From CAG-877 sp045125935 (GTDB lineage Bacteria; Bacillota_I; Bacilli_A; RF39; UBA660), in contig JBGVNW010000025.1 in assembly GCA_045125935.1 (NCBI GenBank), forward strand, positions 1 through 14,509: a DNA stretch of 14,509 nt, read 5' to 3'. The first letter of the stretch is position 1; every line of letters begins with the position of its first letter. Of this stretch, positions 6,356-14,419 are shown in pieces. Below the pieces are notes generated by a model. The model saw nothing but the letters and a program-made list of their open reading frames with translations, was not told where the DNA came from and ran no database searches. The position numbers and the translations under genes are program-made.

Positions 6356-8158
6356 TTAATTATTTTCAAATATTGCTACGAATTCTTCACCATCAATCTT
6401 TTCTTTTTCAAGAAGAGCTTTAGCTACTGCATCTAGTTTACTCATATTATTCTTAAGCAATTCTTCTGCTTTATTAAAGGCTTCATCTATTAATCTCTTA
6501 ATTTCCTTATCTATTTGAGCACCTATTTCCTCACTAAAGTTTCTTGCTCTACCAATGTCTTTACCTAAAAATACCTCATTTTGATCTGTTCCATATGATA
6601 TAGTTCCTATAACTTCACTCATACCATATTCCATAACCATACTTCTTGCTATTGCACTTGCCCTATCTATATCATTTTTAGCTCCAGTACTTACATCACC
6701 TAAAACTAACTTTTCAGCAACTCTTCCACCTAAAAGACCCACCATATCATCCTCTAATCTCGCTTTAGATGTATATGATCTATCATGCTCTGGTAAATGC
6801 ATTGTATATCCACCAGCTCTTCCTCTAGGTATTATAGAAATTTCATGAACTGGATCAGCATTTGGAAGCAACTTCATTACTACTGCATGACCTGCTTCAT
6901 GATATGCTGTAAGCTTTCTTTCATCGTCAGTAATAACTCTACTCTTCTTCTCTGGACCAGCAATTACTCTAGTTATTGCTTCTTCCATCTCTTGCATTGT
7001 TATTTGCTTCTTATCTCTTCTAACAGCAAGAAGTGCCGCCTCATTAGTTAAATTCTCTAAATCAGCTCCACAAAAACCAGGAGTTCTCTTAGCTAAAACC
7101 TTTAGGTCTATTTCTTCTGATAATATTTTCTTCTTTGTATGAACTTTTAATATTTCTTCTCTACCTTTAACATCTGGTGCTCCAACAACAATCTGTCTAT
7201 CAAATCTACCAGCTCTTAACAATGCTGGATCTAAAATATCAGGTCTATTTGTTGCAGCTATCATTATAATTCCTTCATTAACACCAAATCCATCCATCTC
7301 AACTAATAGTTGATTTAATGTTTGTTCTCTTTCATCATGTCCTCCACCAAGACCTGCTCCTCTTTTTCTACCAACTGCATCTATCTCATCAATAAATACT
7401 ATACAAGGTGCATTTTTCTTAGCATCTTGGAATAAGTCTCTAACTCTTGATGCTCCAACACCAACAAACATTTCTACAAAATCCGAACCTGATATACTAA
7501 AAAATGGAACTCCTGCCTCTCCAGACACCGCTTTAGCTAGCAATGTTTTTCCTGTTCCTGGAGGACCTACTAACAATACTCCCTTAGGAATTCTAGCTCC
7601 CATCTCTATATATTTGCCAGGAGACTTTAGAAAATCTACAATTTCCTCTAACTCTGCCTTTTCTTCATCTGCACCAGCAACATCCTTAAATGTAATTTTT
7701 TGTGCATCTGGATTAGCAAGCTTGGCTTTGCTTTTACCAAAATTCATTACACCTCTTCCACTACCACTGTTTTGTGATTGTTGTGTAAACATAAATATAA
7801 AAAATAAAAATAAAATTACCATTATTACAATTGGTATTATTGTAAGCCATGTACCAGTATTAGACGGTGCTACAAAATTAATAACGACCTCATTATTTTT
7901 ATCTTCATCTAACAATGAAGCTACTACATCACTTGGCACAATTGTAGTAAATGATTCATTATTTTTAGTTTTACCCTCTATTAACATCTTGTCTTCATAG
8001 ACAGTTATATTTCTAATCTCGTTATTCTCCCATTTTTGTTTGAATTGACTATAACTCATACTTTGCAATGAATTTTGAGAATTCAAAAATATGATTGCAC
8101 CAAATACCATAACAATTAGGAGCACAACCCACATAACCGCACTCGAATTTTTTTTCAT
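6356..8158 (-). CDS. ftsH: ATP-dependent zinc metalloprotease FtsH
   Basis: Membrane-anchored AAA+ protease that extracts and degrades membrane and regulatory proteins. The 600 residues contain a transmembrane helix at about 8-25, an extracytoplasmic domain at about 30-100, and a second helix at about 104-124. The AAA+ module has Walker A GPPGTGKT (198-205), Walker B VFIDEID (254-260) and arginine fingers R315/R318 in LLRAGRFDR. The protease domain has the zinc motif HEAGH (420-424) and a third ligand in KNDIDRA (near 496). AAGGGGG lies 7 bases before the ATG. The C-terminus ends in a coiled-coil-like acidic and lysine-rich tail. The order tilS-hpt-ftsH is conserved in many Firmicutes. Confidence 0.98.
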   Translation of the reverse strand: MKKNSSAVMWVVLLIVMVFGAIIFLNSQNSLQSMSYSQFKQKWENNEIRNITVYEDKMLIEGKTKNNESFTTIVPSDVVASLLDEDKNNEVVINFVAPSNTGTWLTIIPIVIMVILFLFFIFMFTQQSQNSGSGRGVMNFGKSKAKLANPDAQKITFKDVAGADEEKAELEEIVDFLKSPGKYIEMGARIPKGVLLVGPPGTGKTLLAKAVSGEAGVPFFSISGSDFVEMFVGVGASRVRDLFQDAKKNAPCIVFIDEIDAVGRKRGAGLGGGHDEREQTLNQLLVEMDGFGVNEGIIMIAATNRPDILDPALLRAGRFDRQIVVGAPDVKGREEILKVHTKKKILSEEIDLKVLAKRTPGFCGADLENLTNEAALLAVRRDKKQITMQEMEEAITRVIAGPEKKSRVITDDERKLTAYHEAGHAVVMKLLPNADPVHEISIIPRGRAGGYTMHLPEHDRSYTSKARLEDDMVGLLGGRVAEKLVLGDVSTGAKNDIDRASAIARSMVMEYGMSEVIGTISYGTDQNEVFLGKDIGRARNFSEEIGAQIDKEIKRLIDEAFNKAEELLKNNMSKLDAVAKALLEKEKIDGEEFVAIFENN

Positions 8159-8191
8159 TCAAGCGCCCCCTTTCATTATTAAATAATATAA

Positions 8192-8220
8192 ATTTTATCA
8201 CAGAAAATTTCTTTATACAA
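8192..8220 (-). promoter_or_regulatory. Extended -10 promoter candidate for ftsH
   Basis: TAAAAT (8192-8197) is preceded by TGA, fitting an extended -10 (TGn). A weak -35, TTGTAT (8215-8220), lies 17 bases upstream. The site is in the 73-base gap between the hpt stop and ftsH, which has no terminator. ftsH could therefore be both read through from hpt and started here. Confidence 0.5.
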
Positions 8221-8231
8221 TAAACTTTGAT

Positions 8232-8765
8232 TTATATTAACTCTGATTTTAATATTCCTATGTAAGGCAAGTTTCTATATTTTTCTGCATAATCTAATCC
8301 ATACCCAACTAAAAATTGATCCTCTACTTCAAATCCACTATATTTAATATTTATATCTTTTTTTCTTCTAGCTGGTTTGTTTAGTAGTGTTGCTATTTCA
8401 ACACTTGCCGCATTTTTAAGTTTTAAATAATTTATTAAAAAATCCATAGTAACTCCACTATCTATTATGTCTTCTATTATTATTAAATGCTTATTGGAAA
8501 TATCCATAGTTAAATCTTTAGTAATTTTTACCTTTCCAGATGTTTCTGCAGCATTGCCATAGCTAGATAATGCTATAAAATCAATATCACATGGCAATTT
8601 AATATTCCTAATCAGATCACTAGCAAACATAAAAGATCCCTTTAATGTTGGAACTAATAAAATATCCTTTCCTACATAATCCTCATTAATTTTTTGTGCC
8701 ATTTCTTTTACTTTTTTTGCTATTTGTTCCTGACTTAAATATACACTTTCTATATCGTTATTCAT
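8232..8765 (-). CDS. hpt: Hypoxanthine(-guanine) phosphoribosyltransferase
   Basis: Purine salvage: transfers phosphoribose from PRPP to hypoxanthine or guanine to make IMP or GMP. The 177 residues match the short bacterial enzyme. The PRPP-binding loop is IIIEDIIDSGVT (95-106) and the N-terminal PPi-loop segment is LKGSF (41-45). The aromatic and acidic residues near the C-terminus (EVDQFLVGYGLDYAEKYRNLP) are family hallmarks. The start codon overlaps the tilS stop by 8 bases (ATGAATAA), and GGAG lies inside the end of tilS, implying coupled translation. In Bacillus the same tilS-hprT pair is followed by ftsH, as here. Confidence 0.95.
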   Translation of the reverse strand: MNNDIESVYLSQEQIAKKVKEMAQKINEDYVGKDILLVPTLKGSFMFASDLIRNIKLPCDIDFIALSSYGNAAETSGKVKITKDLTMDISNKHLIIIEDIIDSGVTMDFLINYLKLKNAASVEIATLLNKPARRKKDINIKYSGFEVEDQFLVGYGLDYAEKYRNLPYIGILKSELI

Positions 8766-10158
8766 TAGCTCTCTCCTTAACTTCTATTTTTAAAATTTTT
8801 GTGGTTTTATCATCAACTTTAAATTTATCTGAAAGCTTAACCCCCACAAGCCAAAAAATCTCATTATTGGATTCCATAATTGGAATATAATCTCTTCTTT
8901 CCTGTGGGATTTTCATATCTATAAATATGTCTTTTACTTTTTTGCTTCCTTTCATTCCTAATGGTATAATCTTATCACCATTTTTTCTATTTCTTATATT
9001 AATTATTCCATCTATTTTATCAAAATCAAAATATTTAACAAACTTATTGGACTTCAAATTTTTAAAGTCAACTTTATCTAGCAATTCAAATTCTATAGAA
9101 TAATCTTGAAAACTATATGAACTATTTAATAGTATATCACCTTTTTCTATAGTTATACTTTCTTTTTTATCTTTTTGAGATTTTAATTTTATTTCAATAT
9201 CATCATAAACATTAATTGCATATAAGCTTTCTGGAAGATCTATTCTTTTGTTAGTTCCGAGTAATCCAAGGTTTCTAATACCTTCTATATGCTTTAATTC
9301 TAAATCATATTTACTTCCACTCACATAAGAAATTGCTCTTCTTATAATCCTATTTGATATAGCACTATGAAGCTTAAAAGCATCTCTTTTTATAATTGCT
9401 TTATTCTTACATTCCTCAACAAAAATATTATAATATCTCTCTGCTTCTAGCTCGATAAAATTATTATCCTCTTGAATTAATAAACCCATTCTATTTATAG
9501 TATCAATAATATCAGGATTGAAATTTTTCTTCATATAAGGAATTATATCTAATCTAACTTTATTTCTACTATATACTCTCTCCAAATTAGTGGCATCAAT
9601 ATGAGGATTTTCACCAATAGAATTACAATACTCCTCTATTTCTTCTCTTTTTAAGAACAATATAGGTCTAATATATACTCCATCTCTTTTTACTGGTATT
9701 CCAGTCAGTCCTTCGAGCCCAGCACCTCTCATCATTCTCATTATTATAGTTTCTGCTTGGTCATTAGCATTATGCGCAGTTGCAATTTTATTGAATTTAT
9801 TCTGTTTCATTATCTCATTAAAGAAGTCATATCTAATACGTCTTCCTGCTGTTTCAGAAGATTGACCACTCTCCTTAGCATATTTATTTACATCTATTCT
9901 TTTTGAATAAAATCTAACATTCTTTCTCTCACATAATTGCTTAGAATAATATTCATCATCATCAGCTGCCTCTCCTCTAATCATATGATTAATATGACAG
10001 GCAACTATATCAATATTCATCTCTTCTCTTATTTCACACAATAGATTTAATAAACATACTGAATCTGGACCTCCAGAAAGCCCTACAACTATTCCATCTC
10101 CATTACTAATTAATTGCTTATCTTGTATAAATTTTAAAAATCTTTGTTTTGTACTCAT
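8758..10158 (-). CDS. tilS: tRNA(Ile)-lysidine synthetase
   Basis: Attaches lysine to C34 of the CAU-anticodon tRNA-Ile, switching it from methionine to isoleucine identity; essential for AUA decoding, important in an AT-rich genome. The 466 residues have the N-terminal PP-loop ATPase with SGGPDS (28-33), then HINHMIRGEAADDDE (55-69) and AHNANDQAET (128-137). A C-terminal tRNA-binding part contains NGDKIIPLGMKGSKKVKDIF. AGAGGA lies 7 bases before the ATG. The gene overlaps hpt by 8 bases. An 82-base gap separates it from spoIIE and no terminator is seen there, so spoIIE read-through is possible. Confidence 0.95.
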   Translation of the reverse strand: MSTKQRFLKFIQDKQLISNGDGIVVGLSGGPDSVCLLNLLCEIREEMNIDIVACHINHMIRGEAADDDEYYSKQLCERKNVRFYSKRIDVNKYAKESGQSSETAGRRIRYDFFNEIMKQNKFNKIATAHNANDQAETIIMRMMRGAGLEGLTGIPVKRDGVYIRPILFLKREEIEEYCNSIGENPHIDATNLERVYSRNKVRLDIIPYMKKNFNPDIIDTINRMGLLIQEDNNFIELEAERYYNIFVEECKNKAIIKRDAFKLHSAISNRIIRRAISYVSGSKYDLELKHIEGIRNLGLLGTNKRIDLPESLYAINVYDDIEIKLKSQKDKKESITIEKGDILLNSSYSFQDYSIEFELLDKVDFKNLKSNKFVKYFDFDKIDGIINIRNRKNGDKIIPLGMKGSKKVKDIFIDMKIPQERRDYIPIMESNNEIFWLVGVKLSDKFKVDDKTTKILKIEVKERANE

Positions 10159-10240
10159 TTAAATTTCCTCTGTATACTTTTTATCTAAATTATATTGTAC
10201 ATTTATTTCGTTTTTTTTCAAATACCTATCTAATAATCTT

Positions 10241-12619
10241 TTAAAACAACTCATACACCTTTGAAACAACAACTGTCATATCATCATTTATCTTTCCATT
10301 ATTAAATTCCTTTGCCTTTTCAATAACCTTCTGTGCTAATAATTTGGGGTCATTACTAGCACCTGATAAATATTCCTCCATCCATTCAACTATACCTATA
10401 TTACATCTATTAGCATCTAGCACACCATCACTAACAATTATTATCAAATCTCCCCCCTTTATTTTACCTTTTATCGATTCCATTTCTAATTCATCTGCAA
10501 GTCCAAATGGTGGCATATTAGATTCTATTCTTGTAATTTTTTTACCTGATTTTATAAAACTTGCAGGGGCACCAACTTTCATAAACTCAACATCACCAGA
10601 ATATAAATCAACTAAACTTAAATCTAAAGTAGAAAATCTTTCATCCTCTGAAAATTTAATTCCCATTACAGTGTTAACCATATTTACTGCAGTATTAATA
10701 TCAAATCCATCTTCTAAAAATTTTTCTATAATATTAATCGTAACACTACTTTCTTTATTTGCATTAATACCATGACCCATACCATCACTTATCATAGTCA
10801 TATATTTTCCATCCTTCGTTTTTCCAAAAGTATATGTGTCTCCTATATAATCCTCACCGTCCTTAGCCTTAATAGCTCCATAAGATACCAATTGATACTT
10901 TGGAACTTCTTCAAATATAAGCACATACTCATTTCTATCTGTTTCCATTCTGCATTCTTCAGCTGATATAGTCATAGGTTTATTAACAATACTATTTATA
11001 ACATCTAATATAAATTCGCTCATAGAATTCACATCTTTATTCTCTATGGTCATTTTTATTTTTAGTCTTGCAGAATTATCTCTATAACATAATAAACTCC
11101 TATACTGAATAGATTGCCTTATAAATGCCTTTTTTATTGTTTTTTCTATTTCTGTACATAATACTACATCCCTTTTAAAATCAGATAATAATTTATCTAT
11201 TGCAAAAGACATATTTTTCATATAATTAGCAACCATTAATCGACCTTCTTCTAAACACTCTCTTTTAACATCACTACCCTTTAGATTAATTACTATATAA
11301 TTAGCCTTATTTATTAATTCCTCCTTATTTATACATATCTTTTCTAAATAATTCGGAAATACAACATTCTTATCCTCACAGCTTTTAATCAAAGATTCAA
11401 ATGAATTATAAGTAATTGAAAATTCATTTTTCCAACATTTATCACATCGTGAACATCGTGAGCATACTCTGTCCGCTAAACTACCAATTATAGTTGCAGC
11501 TTTATCATTGTTATACATATTTTGAAAATCACTGAAACTATTTAATCCTACTGATACAGAACCTAACGCATCTTTTAAATTATCAACCTTTTTTATAAAC
11601 TCATCTTTAAGCTGATTAAGCTCAATCCTATTTATTTTATCCCTTTTTCTATCTAAACTCACTTCTAGTGAGATAAATTCTATAAATCTATGTGGTACTA
11701 TAAAAAATAATACCAAACTAACTCCACCCTCTATACAAACTGGCACACTAATATTTTGATAATAAATATTAATTGCTAAAAATGTTAATATAAATGATAC
11801 TACTGAAAAAATCTTTCCAACATCTTTAAATATTCCTGAAGTAAGTCCTAAAATCCCATATATACCTACATTCTGCATAATATTTTCAGAATTTATTCCT
11901 ACAATAAGTCCTATTACAACTCCCATTGAAGCGCCATAACCAGCACCTGCAGAATATCCAACCACTAATACTAATAAGTAAGATAGTATATTTCTAGCAT
12001 AGACATCATAAACATTCAATTCCCCTATACCACACACAGTTAATGCTATTAATATACCTACACTTATTATTTCCTCTGTGGAATAAAAATAATCTTCATT
12101 TATTTCTTTTAATGATTCTATACTATATCTGATAATACAATATACAGGAATAATTATTAATGTATTAATAGTCGTTGTTAATAAATTAATCGTTAAGATA
12201 TATCCATTAAATAATACTCCATACAAAAAATAACTCATAAAAATAATAAAACTAGTACTTAAGATTTTATTTTTTTTACTATTTCTATTTATAACTAACC
12301 CATATCCATATAAAAATGTAGAAGCTAATATATTCATATATTGTATTGAATGCATTGAAAAATAACCAAGTATTACACCTATAAACGCTGCTGTAATATC
12401 CTTACGAGAATTATACTTAATTAACATTATAGAAATTAAGTAAGCAATACCAAAAGGAGCAATTTCATTAATATATTCATTGTTTGTCACTATGCTTAAC
12501 CTGCTTATACATATTCCCCCAAATAATATAACAAGCAATTTTAATACATACTTCTTAAAGTTTATCATTCTATCATCTTTAACTTCACTGTATGTTGGCA
12601 TATTAATATCATATTGCAT
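10241..12619 (-). CDS. spoIIE: Stage II sporulation protein E (PP2C phosphatase)
   Basis: Membrane serine phosphatase that dephosphorylates SpoIIAA, releasing sigma-F in the forespore, and in Bacillus interacts with FtsZ at the polar septum. The 792 residues show the family layout. About ten hydrophobic segments lie between residues 23 and 315. A central regulatory region contains a cysteine cluster CSRCSRCDKC (386-395). The C-terminal PP2C domain from about 575 has metal-binding D612 in SDGMGHG (611-617) and D731 in SDGVLDA (730-736). AGGAGG lies 5 bases before the ATG. A Spo0A-type promoter sits just upstream. The gene is the best evidence that the organism forms endospores. Confidence 0.97.
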   Translation of the reverse strand: MQYDINMPTYSEVKDDRMINFKKYVLKLLVILFGGICISRLSIVTNNEYINEIAPFGIAYLISIMLIKYNSRKDITAAFIGVILGYFSMHSIQYMNILASTFLYGYGLVINRNSKKNKILSTSFIIFMSYFLYGVLFNGYILTINLLTTTINTLIIIPVYCIIRYSIESLKEINEDYFYSTEEIISVGILIALTVCGIGELNVYDVYARNILSYLLVLVVGYSAGAGYGASMGVVIGLIVGINSENIMQNVGIYGILGLTSGIFKDVGKIFSVVSFILTFLAINIYYQNISVPVCIEGGVSLVLFFIVPHRFIEFISLEVSLDRKRDKINRIELNQLKDEFIKKVDNLKDALGSVSVGLNSFSDFQNMYNNDKAATIIGSLADRVCSRCSRCDKCWKNEFSITYNSFESLIKSCEDKNVVFPNYLEKICINKEELINKANYIVINLKGSDVKRECLEEGRLMVANYMKNMSFAIDKLLSDFKRDVVLCTEIEKTIKKAFIRQSIQYRSLLCYRDNSARLKIKMTIENKDVNSMSEFILDVINSIVNKPMTISAEECRMETDRNEYVLIFEEVPKYQLVSYGAIKAKDGEDYIGDTYTFGKTKDGKYMTMISDGMGHGINANKESSVTINIIEKFLEDGFDINTAVNMVNTVMGIKFSEDERFSTLDLSLVDLYSGDVEFMKVGAPASFIKSGKKITRIESNMPPFGLADELEMESIKGKIKGGDLIIIVSDGVLDANRCNIGIVEWMEEYLSGASNDPKLLAQKVIEKAKEFNNGKINDDMTVVVSKVYELF

Positions 12620-12649
12620 AGCAACCTCCTGCTTCTAAATTGTAAGCTT

Positions 12650-12683
12650 ATTTTATCACTTAAATATAAAATTTATTGTCAAA
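12650..12683 (-). promoter_or_regulatory. spoIIE promoter: sigma-A elements with 21-base spacer and Spo0A box
   Basis: TTGACA (12677-12682) and TAAAAT (12650-12655) are separated by 21 bases instead of 17. On the opposite strand TTGTCAAA (12676-12683) matches the 0A-box consensus (TTTGTCRAA) and covers the -35. Bacillus subtilis spoIIE and spoIIG are known Spo0A-activated sigma-A promoters with 21-22 base spacing, so the same mechanism is inferred here. The predicted transcript leader is about 24 bases. Confidence 0.75.
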
Positions 12684-12733
12684 TTATATATCCAAAATAA
12701 ATATTTCGTAAGACAAATTCTTTCCTAATAACC

Positions 12734-12766
12734 AAAAAAGAGAGTTATTATTTAACCCTCTTTTTT
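12734..12766. terminator. Terminator over the stop codon of the upstream fragment
   Basis: Arms 12734-12747 and 12753-12766 pair over 14 positions with one mismatch around a 5-base loop. An A-run opens the stem and a T-run closes it, so it can work on both strands. It includes the stop codon of the truncated gene and insulates the spoIIE promoter from transcription arriving from the insertion element. Confidence 0.8.
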
Positions 12767-13036
12767 ACTCATACTCGGTATTCTAACTATATAATGTGTA
12801 CCACCAACTACAAATGCTATAATAAGAACGTAATCTATTAGTCCTGCGTTAGTTGTATTATCTGAATGTTTAGCTGATTTCTCTTGTAAATCTGTAGAAT
12901 TTGTTGATTTTTTACTATTACTCGTAGTACTTAAATGCTTAGTCGATTCTTCTTGTAAAATTGTAGAATTTGTTGATTCTTTACTGTTAAATTCTTGAAT
13001 CTTTTGCTCTCTATATTGTTCACCGTTACTGAAAAC
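12752..13036 (-). pseudogene. 3' fragment of a repeat-containing membrane-anchored protein
   Basis: An open frame with no usable start codon: it opens after a TAA at 13037-13039, and the first ATG is six codons from its end. From the GAA codon at 13021 it encodes about 89 residues, beginning EQYREQKIQEF. A Ser/Thr/Asn/Lys-rich region follows with an imperfect 23-residue repeat (NSKxSTNSTxLQExSxKH, twice). One hydrophobic helix (GLIDYVLIIAFVVGGTHYIV) and a short basic tail end it. The layout suits the C-terminus of an exported protein anchored by a terminal helix; no LPXTG motif is present. I do not recognise the family. It ends in a good terminator, so it looks like the surviving end of a real gene cut off by the IS607-type insertion. 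Confidence 0.6.
12866..12988 (-). repeat. 69-base-period direct repeat, two copies
   Basis: Units 12935-12988 and 12866-12919 encode 18 matching positions each, in frame, separated by 15 bases. Identity is highest over AATCAACAAATTCTACA. The changes are mostly single bases, indicating an in-frame duplication in a low-complexity stalk region of the truncated protein. Confidence 0.75.
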
Positions 13037-13039
13037 TTA

Positions 13040-13250
13040 TAAAAATTTATAAAATCTTATGTTTCATTCCTTTTTCAACGTATCTGCTTTGATAATAGAA
13101 AATCTATTACTACTAACATTTGATATGATACTACGTAAACGACAAAGCGATTCACGTAAAAGCAAAGCTTTTTGTTCTCTGCTTTTCAAAAGGCGTAAAT
13201 TCCCGACTAACGTATCGGTACATATCAATAGTGTTGTTTAGTTAACTAAG
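13040..13250 (-). ncRNA. Candidate omega (guide) RNA region of TnpB
   Basis: TnpB is guided by an RNA from the 3' end of tnpB through the element's right end. Here that region is rich in structure. Hairpin 13133-13157 has ACGT-type arms with a G-T wobble. Hairpin 13158-13172 has a perfect 6-bp stem, AAAAGC/GCTTTT. Hairpin 13094-13108 has a perfect 6-bp stem, AATAGA/TCTATT. GATAC at 13127-13131 can pair with GTATC at 13212-13216 to close the first two. A relic of the longer TnpB C-terminus (REFTPFE) is readable in one frame. Exact ends are inferred, not seen. Confidence 0.5.
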
Positions 13251-14205
13251 CTATTGATTTACCATAGTTGTATAAATTTATACTTGCATTCTTATCTCTG
13301 TTAATTACAGTATTGCAGTTATCGCATTTATAAATCCTATCACTAAGTTTTAAGTCTTTCTTTACTGCTTTGCAACATGAACATATTTTACTGCTTGCAT
13401 AAAATCTATCCGCAATTATGAATTTAATATTATTCCATAATGATTTATATTCTATTTGTCTGTAGAATTCATAAAAGCATTGCTCTGCTATGGCTTCTGA
13501 TAAGTGCTTATTCTTCATCATACCTTTTACATTTAAATCTTCTAAAACAATAAACTTTGGTTTTCGGTTTATTATTTCAGTAGTTACTTGATGTAAATAA
13601 TTATGACGAATATTTGTTAATCGGTGATTAAGTTTTAATAATTTCTTTTCTATCTTTATAATGTTACTTGTTTTACAGTAACTATCTCCTTTCTTATTCA
13701 TTAGATATTTTCTTGATATCTTACGTTGTAACCTACGTTTTTTCTTTTTTAATTTTCTTATTTTTTGAGTTTTATTTATATTTTTATAAGGCTTATCAAT
13801 ATCACTACATATTGCTAAATCTTTAATACCTAAATCTATTCCTACGCCATCATTAACTGGTATTTCTGTATTATCAGCATATTCAATACCAACACTAAGC
13901 CACCAGTTGATACCGTCAAATGTTATTCTTGGATTAATATATTTAGTATCTGTAGGAATTTTATTTCTTTCAGCAAGTCTTATCCAATTAAGCTTTTGTT
14001 TATTTTTCTTTCTGCTTAATGTTATTTTTTCAAGTTTAACAGTTTTATCTGTAAACTGAATTTTATCAGTATCCATATAAAAACTTGGTTTGGATTTTCT
14101 TTTGCTTTTAAACTTAGGAAAAGCTGATTGACCTTTAAAAAATCTCTTATAAGCTAAACAAGCGTCTTTTATTGCTTGTTTAGTTATATTATTTAGAATA
14201 ATCAT
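13246..14205 (-). pseudogene. tnpB: TnpB RNA-guided nuclease, RuvC-containing part after the frameshift
   Basis: This 319-residue frame holds most of TnpB, the ancestor-type relative of Cas12: an RNA-guided DNA nuclease that favours retention of its element. All three RuvC residues are present: D124 in GIDLG (122-126), E222 in IVLEDLNVKGM (219-229) and D304 in INRDKNAS (301-308). The zinc finger has CSCC (275-278) and CDNC (294-297). It also has a lysine/arginine-rich bridging helix at about 147-170. The ATG at 14205 has no ribosome binding site and is probably not a real start. The true N-terminus lies in the other frame. Removing one A in the AAA at 14192-14194 would join the two into a 388-residue protein of normal TnpB length. 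Confidence 0.85.
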
Positions 14206-14419
14206 TAAGCCATTTATATTCTTCTGTAGATTTTAATTTTGTAAATTCTTTTCTTAAATCATAATCAGACAGAAAATTATTACCATTTTTATAGTTTTCT
14301 CGTTCTCTGCCTAATGCCCAGTTATAAGCAAAACGAGCTACGCCTGCCGATTGAAATAGTCTAGACTTTTGCTTATTATTAGGAATCAGCATTATCTTTA
14401 ATGTCTTTATCATCTTCAA
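14189..14419 (-). pseudogene. tnpB: TnpB N-terminal part before the frameshift
   Basis: This encodes the TnpB N-terminus: a beta-strand/helix start IKTLKIMLIPNNKQKSRL followed by GVARFAYNWALGRE, the helix-turn-helix-like segment typical of the family. It stops early after WLNDYSK. Restoring the frame gives the join DYSNNITKQAIKDACLAY, which fits the family. The frame is open from a TTG at 14419, but AAGGAG is only 4 bases before it. The ATG at 14413, 10 bases after GGAG, is the likelier start. The gene overlaps the end of tnpA by about 35 bases, the usual IS607 arrangement. Confidence 0.82.

Noticed and set aside
10189..10221. tilS promoter with TTGAAA-21-TATAAT
   Set aside because: The -10 is exact, but no Spo0A-box match is present and the 17-base position holds only A. 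The 21-base spacing may be chance, so it is not listed as a promoter.
10344..10775. Plus-strand 143-codon frame inside spoIIE
   Set aside because: Mirrors the conserved PP2C domain on the other strand; composition follows the antisense of that domain.
12866..12988. CRISPR-like repeats
   Set aside because: Only two diverged, in-frame copies encoding protein repeats; no regular spacers.
13059..13241. Plus-strand 60-codon frame between the fragment and tnpB
   Set aside because: Lies over the structured region expected to be the TnpB guide RNA, on the opposite strand; no ribosome binding site or recognisable product.
14189..14205. Programmed ribosomal frameshift joining the TnpB halves
   Set aside because: Only a three-A run, with no strong slippery heptamer, stimulatory hairpin or internal Shine-Dalgarno visible; a mutation or sequencing error is simpler.
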